A stretch of DNA of 64,000 nt from Micrococcus terreus (GCF_900116905.1 NZ_FPCG01000001.1:310001-374000); one strand, 5' to 3'. Shown: positions 7,787 through 14,449, numbered from the stretch's first letter. The notes: generated from the sequence alone by a model not told the origin. Made by a program: numbers and translations.

Positions 7787-8611
7787 ATGACTGTGCTGCA
7801 GCCTCCTTGGTCCTACCCGGTCCTCAAGGCCGTCGCCGATGTCCTGGCCGACACGTCCGACGGCCTGACCGGTCGAGAGATCGGTGACCTCCTTGCTCGG
7901 CTGCGCATGGAGGACCCGATTCCGACGGCGACCAAACGCGACCGCCTCGCAGAGGCGTTCGTCGCTCGCCAGAACAAGGACCAGAGCTCCAAGCGCATCA
8001 TCACGTTCATCTTCTCGGCCATGGAGCCGGTGAGGTACCGCAATCAACCGGAGCTCTTTACGTTGCGCCAGGACCGCCTCAACGAGCACTTGGCGTTCGT
8101 CGGGCTCCGGGTCAACGACCGGGGGCAGGTCGCCAAAGGGGCGGTAGCCCAGACCCTGGACGAAGCCTCTCGCATCGCCACGTCGATCCGCGACGAGCTG
8201 TTGCGGCGCAAGTGCCATCCGGAGGTGCTTCGCTACTGCTCGGTGGAGGTGCTCATGAAGGCGCACTTCCACGCATGCCTGGAGGCGACGAAGAGCATCT
8301 TCGCCCGCCTGCGCGGCCTGACCGGCGCGACCGGTGATGGTGCGGCCCTGATTGATGCCACGCTGACACTCGGCAAGTCAGGCGTGCCGATGCTCGCGAT
8401 CAACTCGCTGCAGACGCAGACCGAGAAGGACGAGCAGACCGGACTTGCAAACCTCGTGAAGGGCTTGAACGGGCTCTACAGGAACCCAACCGCGCATGAC
8501 CCGAGGCTGAGCCGCTCGATCAGTGAAGACGAGCTCCTCGAGGTGCTGACAATGGTTTCGATGGTCCACCGCCGCCTCGACGGGGCTCGGCGGGTTGAGG
8601 CAGCCCGATGA
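7787..8611 (+). CDS. TIGR02391/Ymh family protein with HEPN Rx4H motif
   Basis: 274 residues. The N-terminal ~110 residues (G-L-T-G-R-E-I ... K-R-D-R-L ... F-I-F-S-A-M-E-P-V-R-Y) resemble the AbiJ-type N-terminal domain often joined to this family. The C-terminal half has the TIGR02391/Ymh pattern: F-H-A-C-L-E-A-T-K-S, then Y-R-N-P-T-A-H-D-P-R. R232 and H237 form the Rx4H motif of HEPN nucleases, so an RNase or toxin activity is plausible. It starts 15 bp after the XseA-like gene and its stop overlaps the next start (ATGA), so the three genes form one operon. Family members are common in phage-defence islands; the function of this one is inferred. Confidence 0.75.
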   Translation: MTVLQPPWSYPVLKAVADVLADTSDGLTGREIGDLLARLRMEDPIPTATKRDRLAEAFVARQNKDQSSKRIITFIFSAMEPVRYRNQPELFTLRQDRLNEHLAFVGLRVNDRGQVAKGAVAQTLDEASRIATSIRDELLRRKCHPEVLRYCSVEVLMKAHFHACLEATKSIFARLRGLTGATGDGAALIDATLTLGKSGVPMLAINSLQTQTEKDEQTGLANLVKGLNGLYRNPTAHDPRLSRSISEDELLEVLTMVSMVHRRLDGARRVEAAR

Positions 8612-9822
8612 GCCACGACGACGATGACCGCGAGGACAATCCGGACCACGAGCCGGGCCACGCAGACAGCTCGCCGGATGAGGGAGACGCACAGCGTTCC
8701 CTCGACGACGGACCGAGGCCCACGACCGGGTTCCGATTGCAGAACGGGTTCGCGCGGTCGCTGATGCCGAACATGGACGATTTCGTTGCGAAGATGCTCG
8801 CGCCGCTCCAGGATCAGATGAAGGGCATGCTTCCAGATTTCTCGGGGCAAGCGCGCGGGATAATGGATCCGCTGAATCGCCGCCTGCAGGATCAAATGAA
8901 GGCGGTGATGCCCGACGTCGACGCGCTGACGAAAAGCGTAATCGAGCCCTACAACGAACAGCTCAGAACGCAGGTGGCTTCGTTCGTGGCCAGTATGCCG
9001 ACGTTCTCGGCATCGGCGATCGACTTCCCATCGCTGAAGGATATCGGATTCAGCCCGCAGACCGATGCGATGCTCAAGCGAGTCTCCGCGCAGCATGCGT
9101 CGATGGTGGAGGGCTTTCGCGTCTCCCTCAAGCCGCTCTTCGACCCCGAGCTGCTGCGCGGATTCAACCGTGCACTTCTCCCGCCGAACTTGAGGGAGTA
9201 CGCCGATGAGATCCAGGCCCATCAGGTGCACGAGTTCCTGGAGCAGGAGGGCATCCCCCTGTACCTCGTGCCAGGCGGTCGCACAGCGCTACGCTTGCTC
9301 CGTGCAGAGGACCGCTCCGCCAGGCGGCAGGTCCTCGGCGCTTGTTACGACTCGATCATCGAAGACTGCGCCGCCGTGCTCGAGCGAACCGACCACAAGG
9401 CGGTCGGCGACGAGGTGAAGTTCGCCCTCGACGGCCTCGGAGCGATGCGGGCAGGGCACGCCCGCTCCGCACAAGCTATGTTCACGGTCACGCTCGACAC
9501 CCTGATCTACCGTTTCCACCCCGACCAGACTGTTCGACGGGCCATCACCAATCGGAAGAAGGGCGCGGACGTGCCCGATGCTGTCGACGAGATGGGCGTC
9601 CACGAGGCGATGGTGTGGCTGCCGATCTGGAACGCCCACGAGCAGTTCTGGAAGCACAAGGGAGACAAGGTACCGCACTACTACTCGCGCCACGCGAGCG
9701 TCCACGGCGTCTCCTCGCGCCAGTTCAGCAAGCGGAACTGCGTGCAGGTCCTCATGCTCGTGACGAGCCTCATCGGGTACGCGAACCGGATCGCTCGAGC
9801 CGCGTCCCATGGTAGTGACTGA
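8608..9822 (+). CDS. Island protein with acidic N-terminus, repeats and C-terminal HEPN-like motif
   Basis: 404 residues, no family recognised. Residues 1-38 are strongly acidic (D/E run) and probably disordered. Residues ~58-118 hold repeated helical units (L-Q-D-Q-M-K-x-M-x-P-D occurs twice, near 67 and 94, with a looser third copy). The C-terminal ~150 residues are helical and end in Y-Y-S-R-H-A-S-V-H-G (R361-H366), an Rx4H motif followed by a hydrophobic helix, as in abortive-infection HEPN domains. The ATG overlaps the preceding stop by 4 nt. It may pair with the Ymh-type protein as a second HEPN subunit or act as a sensor. The pairing is inferred from gene order only. Confidence 0.6.
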   Translation: MSHDDDDREDNPDHEPGHADSSPDEGDAQRSLDDGPRPTTGFRLQNGFARSLMPNMDDFVAKMLAPLQDQMKGMLPDFSGQARGIMDPLNRRLQDQMKAVMPDVDALTKSVIEPYNEQLRTQVASFVASMPTFSASAIDFPSLKDIGFSPQTDAMLKRVSAQHASMVEGFRVSLKPLFDPELLRGFNRALLPPNLREYADEIQAHQVHEFLEQEGIPLYLVPGGRTALRLLRAEDRSARRQVLGACYDSIIEDCAAVLERTDHKAVGDEVKFALDGLGAMRAGHARSAQAMFTVTLDTLIYRFHPDQTVRRAITNRKKGADVPDAVDEMGVHEAMVWLPIWNAHEQFWKHKGDKVPHYYSRHASVHGVSSRQFSKRNCVQVLMLVTSLIGYANRIARAASHGSD

Positions 9823-10035
9823 TCACTGCGCTCTGGGCAGGGGTTGCCAGTCTCACGTCCAGGGTCGCGAACCTCTCGCAGACGACCTTGAAGAACCTGA
9901 GGCGATGACAGACGACGTATGGCGACTCGCGATCACTGTCTCGGGACTTCGAGTTTCGATCGGCCATTTCACGAAACCTGCCTTGACCTGGTGCAAATCA
10001 TTATGAAACAGCGTGCCTCCAGCGGTTCTGTGGTG
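9823..10035. other. Island stretch between the operon and the IS element
   Basis: No clear complete gene. A short hairpin (AGTGA-CTGA-TCACT, 9814-9827) straddles the end of the operon and could be a weak terminator. A plus-strand reading frame opens at ATG 9919 (also ATG 10003) and runs into the IS end at 10035. It would join in frame to the membrane-protein fragment that begins at 11348. Confidence 0.35.
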
Positions 10036-10058
10036 GCGGGTCTGCTGCACGATCAGGT
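10036..10058 (+). repeat. IS left terminal inverted repeat
   Basis: 23 bp beginning GCGGGTCTGCTGCACG. It is the exact reverse complement of 11325-11347. Confidence 0.8.
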
Positions 10059-10101
10059 GACAGTGTGACCTGCCCTACGGTTTGGTTCCCACTCTTGGTC
10101 G

Positions 10102-10971
10102 CTAGCTTCCGGTGGTGGTGAGTGCCCGCGGGGTGCGGGCGAGGTCGTAGTCGTGGGGTGTCGCGTACTCGAGTGAGGAGTGCCGTCGACGACGGTTGTA
10201 GAACACCTCGATGTACTCGAAGATCGCGTTCGCGAGTTCGATCCGGGTCTTCCACTTCTTCCGGTTCAGCAGCTCGATCTGCATGCTCGACCAGAACGAC
10301 TCCATCATCGCATTGTCCAGGCCATCTCCCACGGTCCCGAACGAGGGCAGCAGTCCCGCTGAACGGATCTTCTGCGTGAAGACCCAGGAGGTGAACTGGA
10401 CTCCGTGGTCTGCGTGCACGATCCCTCCGGGCCCTGGCTGGCGTGCACGGATTGCCATGTCCAGGGCGTTGACGACCAGGGTGGAGTCCTGTTTGGAGTC
10501 GATGGCCCAGCCAATGATTTTGCGGCTGCAAGCGTCCAAGACCGCGGCGCAGTAGACCTTGCCTTCGCGGGTGGGATGCTCGGTGATGTCGGTGACCCAC
10601 AGCTCGTTCAGCGCGAGACGGTGGAACTTGCGGTTGACCAGGTCGTCCGCTGTGGCGACCCCCTTGAGTCGCTTGATGCGGGCTGGGCCTGGAAGGCCAC
10701 CGATTCCGGCGCGAGTCATGAGGACGGAGATGAGCCGGCTGGAGCAGGGAATGTTCATGCCCATGGTGAGCTCTGCGTGGATCCGGCGGTAGCCGTAGGT
10801 GCCACGAGAGGCGATGTGGATCTCGCGGATCAGTCCAGTCAGCCAGCGTCGGCGCAGCTCAGTGGCGCTGGTGGGACGCTTCCGGTAGCGGTAGTAGCCC
10901 TGGCGAGAGACGCCCAGAAGGCGGCAGCAGGTGCTTGTGGGTGCCCCGGCGTCGACGAGTCTGTCGATCAC
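10102..10971 (-). CDS. IS3-family transposase, OrfB (DDE integrase domain)
   Basis: 289 residues counted from the GTG at 10971, which overlaps the orfA stop (GTGA). It is more likely made as an OrfAB fusion by -1 frameshift. An HTH_21 segment (R-E-I-H ... Y-G-Y-R-R-I-H-A-E-L) precedes an rve catalytic core with the three acidic residues in W-V-T-D-I-T-E, H-A-D-H-G-V-Q-F and N-A-M-M-E-S-F. The end (Y-N-R-R-R-R-H-S-S-L-E-Y-A-T-P) is typical of IS3 integrases. All catalytic residues are present with no stops or frame breaks, so the enzyme looks functional. Confidence 0.9.
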   Translation of the reverse strand: MIDRLVDAGAPTSTCCRLLGVSRQGYYRYRKRPTSATELRRRWLTGLIREIHIASRGTYGYRRIHAELTMGMNIPCSSRLISVLMTRAGIGGLPGPARIKRLKGVATADDLVNRKFHRLALNELWVTDITEHPTREGKVYCAAVLDACSRKIIGWAIDSKQDSTLVVNALDMAIRARQPGPGGIVHADHGVQFTSWVFTQKIRSAGLLPSFGTVGDGLDNAMMESFWSSMQIELLNRKKWKTRIELANAIFEYIEVFYNRRRRHSSLEYATPHDYDLARTPRALTTTGS

Positions 10972-11267
10972 CGGGTGCGCCCTTTTGGGTCCACTCCTCC
11001 CTCCTCGTCGAGCCACGTCGCGGCCCGCCGGAGGATCGCGATCTCCTGCTCGAGCTGCCGGACACGGCCGCGCGCCGCGCGGAGCTCGGCAGACTCGCGA
11101 CTGCTTCGTCCCGGTCGGCGGCCGTGGTCGATGTCGTCCTGTCGGAGCCAGGTGTGGAGGGTGACCTCGTGGATACCCAGGGCCTGCGCGGTCTGCTTGA
11201 CCTGTCGGCCTTCGCGGACCAGAGCGATGGCCCGGGCACGGAACTCTGGAGGGTACGGGCGGGGCAT
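10968..11267 (-). CDS. IS3-family transposase, OrfA (helix-turn-helix)
   Basis: A 99-residue orfA product with M-P-R-P-Y-P-P-E-F-R-A-R-A-I-A-L-V, an IS3/IS911 HTH (Q-T-A-Q-A-L-G-I-H-E-V-T-L-H-T-W) and a C-terminal leucine zipper (L-R-A-A-R-G-R-V-R-Q-L-E-Q-E-I-A-I-L). Near its end lies the slippery C-CCA-AAA (positions 10989-10983). A -1 slip there gives ...P-K-R-A-H-P-V-I-D-R, continuing into orfB. The ATG at 11267 is chosen because the family motif starts there; upstream in-frame codons lie in the IS end. Confidence 0.88.
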   Translation of the reverse strand: MPRPYPPEFRARAIALVREGRQVKQTAQALGIHEVTLHTWLRQDDIDHGRRPGRSSRESAELRAARGRVRQLEQEIAILRRAATWLDEEGGVDPKGRTR

Positions 11268-11324
11268 GCGATGAGCCTTCCATGAAGACCATCGGCTAGC
11301 GACGTCAACTGGAAACCGATCCAT

Positions 11325-11347
11325 ACCTGATCGTGCAGCAGACCCGC
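11325..11347 (-). repeat. IS right terminal inverted repeat
   Basis: 23 bp, the exact reverse complement of 10036-10058. It abuts the membrane-protein fragment that starts at 11348. Confidence 0.8.
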
Positions 11348-11644
11348 TGGTTCAGCAGCTTGTATCTAGTCGGACTCTTTGTATGGCACTTCATGCAGGA
11401 TCGCACCGTAGCGACGCCATTCTTCTTCGGCTTAAATATTCCGATCCTCGCGGCATGCTTGGTCATCGTCGCCGAATGGAGCTACCCAATCCTCATGGAA
11501 GCACATCCCGCAGTTCTGGATGAGCCAGAACGTCGGCGGCCCAATTCGTCAAGCAGGCCGGGGTACAGATCCAGCCGACGACCAATCTCAAGCCCACTAA
11601 GTCGCGCTCGACGCTCGTCCCGCCCTCGACACCTCCGCTATTAG
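11348..11644 (+). pseudogene. IS-interrupted small membrane-protein fragment
   Basis: The frame directly after the IS end reads W-F-S-S-L-Y-L-V-G-L-F-V-W-H-F, then a second hydrophobic helix (I-P-I-L-A-A-C-L-V-I-V-A-E-W), i.e. two membrane segments. It lacks its own start. Joining 10035 directly to 11348 keeps the frame open with an N-terminus from ATG 9919 or 10003, so the IS probably split a small two-helix membrane protein. If the 4-bp TGGT duplication is real, the join would instead shift frame. After about residue 65 the sequence is low-complexity arginine/serine and looks degenerate. Confidence 0.4.
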
Positions 11645-11824
11645 ACCGTGAGCAAGTTGCGCCGTGAGAATCATGATCAGTCAGCACCTCGATGGGCTTA
11701 CGCTTCATGCATGGCTTCCCTGGCACTGTGTCGTCTTGAGGGTTCTGTGTCGTTCAGAATGTGTCAGGATCTAACACAACCGTTGCAATCACTGGGAAGC
11801 AGGCACGCTAAGTATGCACGCAAG
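11645..11824. other. Right end of the island, no recognisable gene
   Basis: Lower-GC DNA with no convincing frame on either strand. An apparent plus-strand frame here (from 11648) ends by reading through the leftover ychF codons K-E-F-R-F-N-V, which is a fusion artefact. The last island bases (..GCAAG) join the att core GAG to form AAGGAG, a consensus Shine-Dalgarno for the PhnA-like gene. Confidence 0.5.
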
Positions 11825-11832
11825 GAGTTCCG
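11825..11832 (+). repeat. Right junction repeat (attR-like), GAGTTCCG
   Basis: Second copy of the 8-mer at 6486-6493. It is followed by C-TTC-AAT-GTC-TGA, so the frame reads E-F-R-F-N-V-stop, the usual YchF C-terminus. This is the displaced native end of ychF (11825-11845). Confidence 0.75.
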
Positions 11833-11837
11833 CTTCA

Positions 11838-12200
11838 ATGTCTGAGTCTCTGCCGGCCTGCCCAGCCTGCTCGGAGGAGTGCACCTACGAGCAGGGTGAC
11901 CTTCTGGTCTGCCCGATGTGTGGCCACGAGTGGGCTGCGCAGGGCCCGTCCGGCGAGGTGGCAGGGGAGGAATCGTCGGTCAAGGACGCTGTGGGCAACG
12001 TGCTGTCCGACGGCGACACGGTGAGCGTGGTCAAGACCCTCAAGGTCAAAGGCGGGGGAGGCGGCGCCATCAAGGCGGGCACCAAGGTGAAGGGCATCCG
12101 TCTGATCACCGACGGTGTGGGCGGGCATGACATCGACGCCACCGTGCCGGGTTTCGGCCGTATGCAGCTCAAGTCCAGCGTGGTGAAGAAATCCGTCTGA
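11838..12200 (+). CDS. PhnA/YjdM-like zinc-ribbon protein
   Basis: 120 residues. The N-terminal zinc ribbon has two Cys pairs (C-P-A-C ... C-P-M-C-G-H-E-W). A C-terminal PhnA domain follows (D-A-V-G-N-V-L-S-D-G-D-T-V ... K-G-G-G-G ... K-A-G-T-K-V-K-G-I-R-L). The family was named for alkylphosphonate genes, but its role there is not established. The ATG is at 11838, inside the displaced ychF tail: ATGTCTGA carries both this start and the old ychF stop, so the two genes once overlapped. The island has moved it 5.3 kb from ychF and given it a new AAGGAG ribosome site. A weak stem-loop follows at 12202-12227. Confidence 0.88.
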   Translation: MSESLPACPACSEECTYEQGDLLVCPMCGHEWAAQGPSGEVAGEESSVKDAVGNVLSDGDTVSVVKTLKVKGGGGGAIKAGTKVKGIRLITDGVGGHDIDATVPGFGRMQLKSSVVKKSV

Positions 12201-12201
12201 G

Positions 12202-12227
12202 CGTCGATGGGGGCGGGCGCATCGACG
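12202..12227 (+). terminator. Weak stem-loop after the PhnA-like gene
   Basis: CGTCGATG (12202-12209) pairs with CATCGACG (12220-12227) across a G-rich 10-nt loop. No U-tract follows, so termination is only possible. Confidence 0.35.
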
Positions 12228-12271
12228 TTGCTGGGACCGACCACAAGGTCGTGAATCTGGTTTAACGCCTT

Positions 12272-12299
12272 CCGTCAATGACGGATCACGTCATAGACT
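12272..12299 (+). promoter_or_regulatory. higBA promoter with overlapping operator half-sites
   Basis: Three half-sites lie in a row: CGTCA (12273-12277), TGACG (12279-12283) and CGTCA (12289-12293). They form one dyad with a 1-nt centre (CCGTCA-A-TGACGG) and a second with 5-bp spacing (ATGACG-GATCA-CGTCAT). The second runs into the TAGACT -10 box (12294-12299). This layout fits autorepression by the HigA antitoxin. The higB GTG follows the -10 by 6 nt. Confidence 0.6.
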
Positions 12300-12305
12300 G
12301 AGAAC

Positions 12306-12587
12306 GTGATCAGATCGTTCGGCACCAAGGACACCGAACGCATCTGGCATGAGCAGTATGTCAAGCGCGTCGACCGGACGGTGCAGAGGGCGACCTTGCG
12401 AAAGCTCGAGCTGATTCATGCGGCGAAGGACGTCGAGGACCTACGGATCCCGCCTGGGAACCGACTCGAGAGACTGGTCGGAGACCGTCGCGGGCAGCAC
12501 AGCATCCGTGTGAACGCGCAGTGGCGGATCTGCTTCGTCTGGCGAGAGGGAGGTGCAGAAGATGTCGAACTCATCGACTACCACTGA
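12306..12587 (+). CDS. higB: HigB/RelE-family toxin (mRNA interferase)
   Basis: 93 residues, the normal size of HigB toxins. Recognisable pieces are I-R-S-F-G-T-K-D-T-E-R-I-W, L-R-I-P-P-G-N-R-L-E-R-L-V-G-D-R-R-G-Q-H-S-I-R-V-N-A-Q-W-R-I-C-F-V-W and the C-terminal D-Y-H. This family cleaves mRNA on the ribosome. It starts with GTG 6 nt after TAGACT and so is probably leaderless. Toxin-before-antitoxin order and the 26-nt overlap with higA fit the HigBA layout. Confidence 0.92.
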   Translation: MIRSFGTKDTERIWHEQYVKRVDRTVQRATLRKLELIHAAKDVEDLRIPPGNRLERLVGDRRGQHSIRVNAQWRICFVWREGGAEDVELIDYH

Positions 12588-12882
12588 GAACGACCTGATC
12601 GAGCCGATCCACCCGGGGGAGATTCTGATGGTGGATTTCATCGAGGGTTTTGGGATCACGCAGAACAAGCTCGCCGTGTCCCTCGGTGTGCCGCCGCGTC
12701 GGATCAACGAGATCGTGCACGGCAAGCGGGGGATCACTGCTGATACTGCTATCCGTCTGGCGCGCTACTTCGGGACATCCGAGGAGTTCTGGATGAACCT
12801 GCAGACGAACTACGAGCTCCGACTGCAACGGCGGGCGCTACGGGAGAAGATCTCTGCGATCACACCCCTCGCAGTCGCCTAA
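12562..12882 (+). CDS. higA: HigA-family antitoxin (HTH-XRE)
   Basis: 106 residues. The family start P-I-H-P-G-E-I-L is followed by an XRE helix-turn-helix (I-T-Q-N-K-L-A-V-S-L-G-V-P-P-R-R-I-N-E-I-V-H-G-K-R-G-I) and the usual F-G-T-S-E-E-F-W-M-N-L-Q. It neutralises HigB and represses the operon in characterised systems. ATG 12562 is chosen because GGGAGG sits just upstream; a GTG at 12553 is also in frame. Overlaps higB by 26 nt. Confidence 0.92.
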   Translation: MSNSSTTTENDLIEPIHPGEILMVDFIEGFGITQNKLAVSLGVPPRRINEIVHGKRGITADTAIRLARYFGTSEEFWMNLQTNYELRLQRRALREKISAITPLAVA

Positions 12883-12979
12883 GCGTCGACTGCGGCACCA
12901 TCCCACCGGTGTCCGTTTTCGCCGGGATCCGTACGCTCGCTGTGGTGCGGGACCGCTGAACAGCACCTACAGTCGGGGG

Positions 12980-14254
12980 ATGAGTGAACGTGAGTTCGAC
13001 CTGATCCTGTTCGGTGCCACCGGGTTCGTCGGCAGGCTGACTGCCGCGCATCTGGCGCATCATGCTCCCGACCACCTCCGTATCGCCATCGCTGGCCGGA
13101 GCAAGGACCGCCTGGAGGCCGCCCGAGCGGAACTGCCACCCTCCGCGGCGAACTGGCCGGCCGTCGTCGTGGATGCCTCAGATGAGGAGGCCCTGCGTGC
13201 CATGGCGCGGAGCACGCGCGTGGTGGTCTCCACCGTGGGACCCTACGCCCGGTACGGGATGCCGCTGGTGGGCGCCTGCGCCGAGGCCGGCACCCACTAC
13301 TGCGACCTGACCGGCGAGGTCCTGTTCGTGCGCGAGGCGATCGATCGCCATCATGAGACGGCAGTGGCCTCCGGAGCACGTCTGGTGAACTCCTGCGGTT
13401 TCGACTCGGTGCCCTCCGACCTCGGTGTGCTGGTGACGGCCCAGCGCGTCGCCGAGGACGGGGAAGGCACGCCGGGGGAGACCACCCTGCACGTGCGCTC
13501 GCTGCGCGGGGGACTGAGCGGCGGCACGATCGACTCCATGCGCGAGCAGATCCGCCAGATGTCCCAGGACGCCCAGAGCCGCCGGACGGTGGGCGATCCC
13601 TACGGACTCTCGCCGGAACGGGGCGCTGAGCCCGCCGGGTCAGCCACTCCGAAGGGCGAGAAGCCCCGGACCAGGCTCGACGGCCTCCTGCGGAAGCTGC
13701 CGTTCCGCCAGGACGCGCAGACCGGCCGCTGGACCGCGCCGTTCGTGATGGCCGGATACAACACGCGCGTGGTACGGCGCAGCAACGCCCTCACCGATTG
13801 GTCTTATGGTCGGCAGTTCCGCTACCACGAGGTCTCCGACACCGGGCAGGGGGCCACCGGGGCGGTGCGGGCCGCGGCCACGGCCACGGCCCTGGGCGGA
13901 CTGGCCGCAGGCATGTGGTTCACGCCCACGCGGACTCTGCTGGACCGCGTGCTGCCGAAGCCCGGATCCGGTCCGGGGCAGGACTCGATGGACAACGGAC
14001 GCTTCGTGATGGACATCGAGACCACCACGACGACGGGCGCCCGGTACCGCACGCGCGTGGCGGCTGACTACGACCCGGGGTACAGCGGCACCGCGATCAT
14101 GCTGGGCCAATCGGCGCTGGCTCTGGCCGAAGACGAAGACCAGTTGCCGCAGCGGGCCGGTGTGCTGACGCCAGCCACAGCGTTGGGCGAGGTCCTGGTT
14201 CAACGGCTCCGCGACCACGGCTTCACCTTCCAGGTGGAGCGCGTCAGGGACTGA
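12980..14254 (+). CDS. Saccharopine dehydrogenase-like / trans-acting enoyl reductase family protein
   Basis: 424 residues with an N-terminal NAD(P) Rossmann motif (F-G-A-T-G-F-V-G-R-L) and the family pattern A-G-R-S, S-T-V-G-P-Y, Y-C-D-L-T-G-E, C-G-F-D-S-V-P-S-D-L-G. Relatives include mycobacterial Rv2449c/Rv2953 trans-acting enoyl reductases. Most actinobacterial members are of unknown substrate, so lysine metabolism should not be assumed. A hydrophobic stretch (about residue 295-315, G-G-L-A-A-G-M-W-F) may contact membrane. The ATG is 6 nt after TACAGT, hence leaderless. Stand-alone gene. Confidence 0.85.
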   Translation: MSEREFDLILFGATGFVGRLTAAHLAHHAPDHLRIAIAGRSKDRLEAARAELPPSAANWPAVVVDASDEEALRAMARSTRVVVSTVGPYARYGMPLVGACAEAGTHYCDLTGEVLFVREAIDRHHETAVASGARLVNSCGFDSVPSDLGVLVTAQRVAEDGEGTPGETTLHVRSLRGGLSGGTIDSMREQIRQMSQDAQSRRTVGDPYGLSPERGAEPAGSATPKGEKPRTRLDGLLRKLPFRQDAQTGRWTAPFVMAGYNTRVVRRSNALTDWSYGRQFRYHEVSDTGQGATGAVRAAATATALGGLAAGMWFTPTRTLLDRVLPKPGSGPGQDSMDNGRFVMDIETTTTTGARYRTRVAADYDPGYSGTAIMLGQSALALAEDEDQLPQRAGVLTPATALGEVLVQRLRDHGFTFQVERVRD

Positions 14255-14345
14255 CGATCTCGGTCAGGAAGTCCGAGGTGGCCGTGATGATCTCAGCCCA
14301 GGCGTCGTCCTGCGAGGTGCTCGGTGTTTCCGGAGCCGAACTCAT
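14244..14345 (-). CDS. Possible 33-aa small protein
   Basis: A short frame with typical high-GC codon choice (ATC, GAC, CTG, GTC), starting M-S-S-A-P-E-T-P and ending A-T-S-D-F-L-T-E-I-V-S-P. GGAG lies 8 nt before the ATG. It overlaps the end of the preceding gene tail to tail by 11 nt and fills part of an otherwise empty 195-bp gap. No homology is claimed; it could be chance. Confidence 0.25.
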   Translation of the reverse strand: MSSAPETPSTSQDDAWAEIITATSDFLTEIVSP

Positions 14346-14449
14346 CCGCGTCTCCACGCTGAGCGGGGGCCACGCCCTGGGCTCGCCCGTCCCCTGGGTG
14401 ACGGGCATGAACCTGGCCGCTGCACCGAGCTTGCACTACGCTCCCAGCC

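Larger units (their letters stand above)
10036..11347 (-). mobile_element. IS3-family insertion sequence, apparently intact
   Basis: Two overlapping minus-strand frames (orfA, orfB) are flanked by a perfect 23-bp inverted repeat: 10036-10058 and 11325-11347, with core TGCTGCACGATCAGGT. A possible 4-bp target duplication TGGT is at 10031-10034 and 11348-11351 if the left end is taken as 10035. A slippery heptamer C-CCA-AAA at 10989-10983 would let orfA and orfB be joined by -1 frameshifting. The element sits inside the ychF island. Confidence 0.85.
6486..11832. mobile_element. Genomic island inserted in the 3' end of ychF
   Basis: About 5.3 kb bounded by GAGTTCCG repeats. Removing one repeat and the DNA between restores an uninterrupted ychF ending E-F-R-F-N-V whose stop overlaps the PhnA-like start (ATGTCTGA). 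The island holds a three-gene operon, an IS3-family element and degenerate DNA. It uses codons rare in its neighbours, such as CTA, ATA and AGA in the first gene. No integrase is visible. Either it was lost, perhaps with the IS event, or it acts from elsewhere. Confidence 0.75.

Noticed and set aside
10031-11351. TGGT as IS target duplication
   Set aside because: Possible but needs the left IS end one base outside the perfect repeat; left as a note rather than a feature.
6494-11824. Island integrase or recombinase
   Set aside because: No tyrosine or serine recombinase motifs were found; only the IS3 DDE transposase, which does not explain the GAGTTCCG junctions.
11814-11837. Earlier ATG for the PhnA-like gene
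   Set aside because: It would add M-H-A-R-S-S-A-S from island and ychF DNA; the ATG at 11838 has the family start and a ribosome site.
11648-11845. 65-residue frame ending K-E-F-R-F-N-V
   Set aside because: Its end is the displaced ychF tail; the rest is island DNA without gene features.
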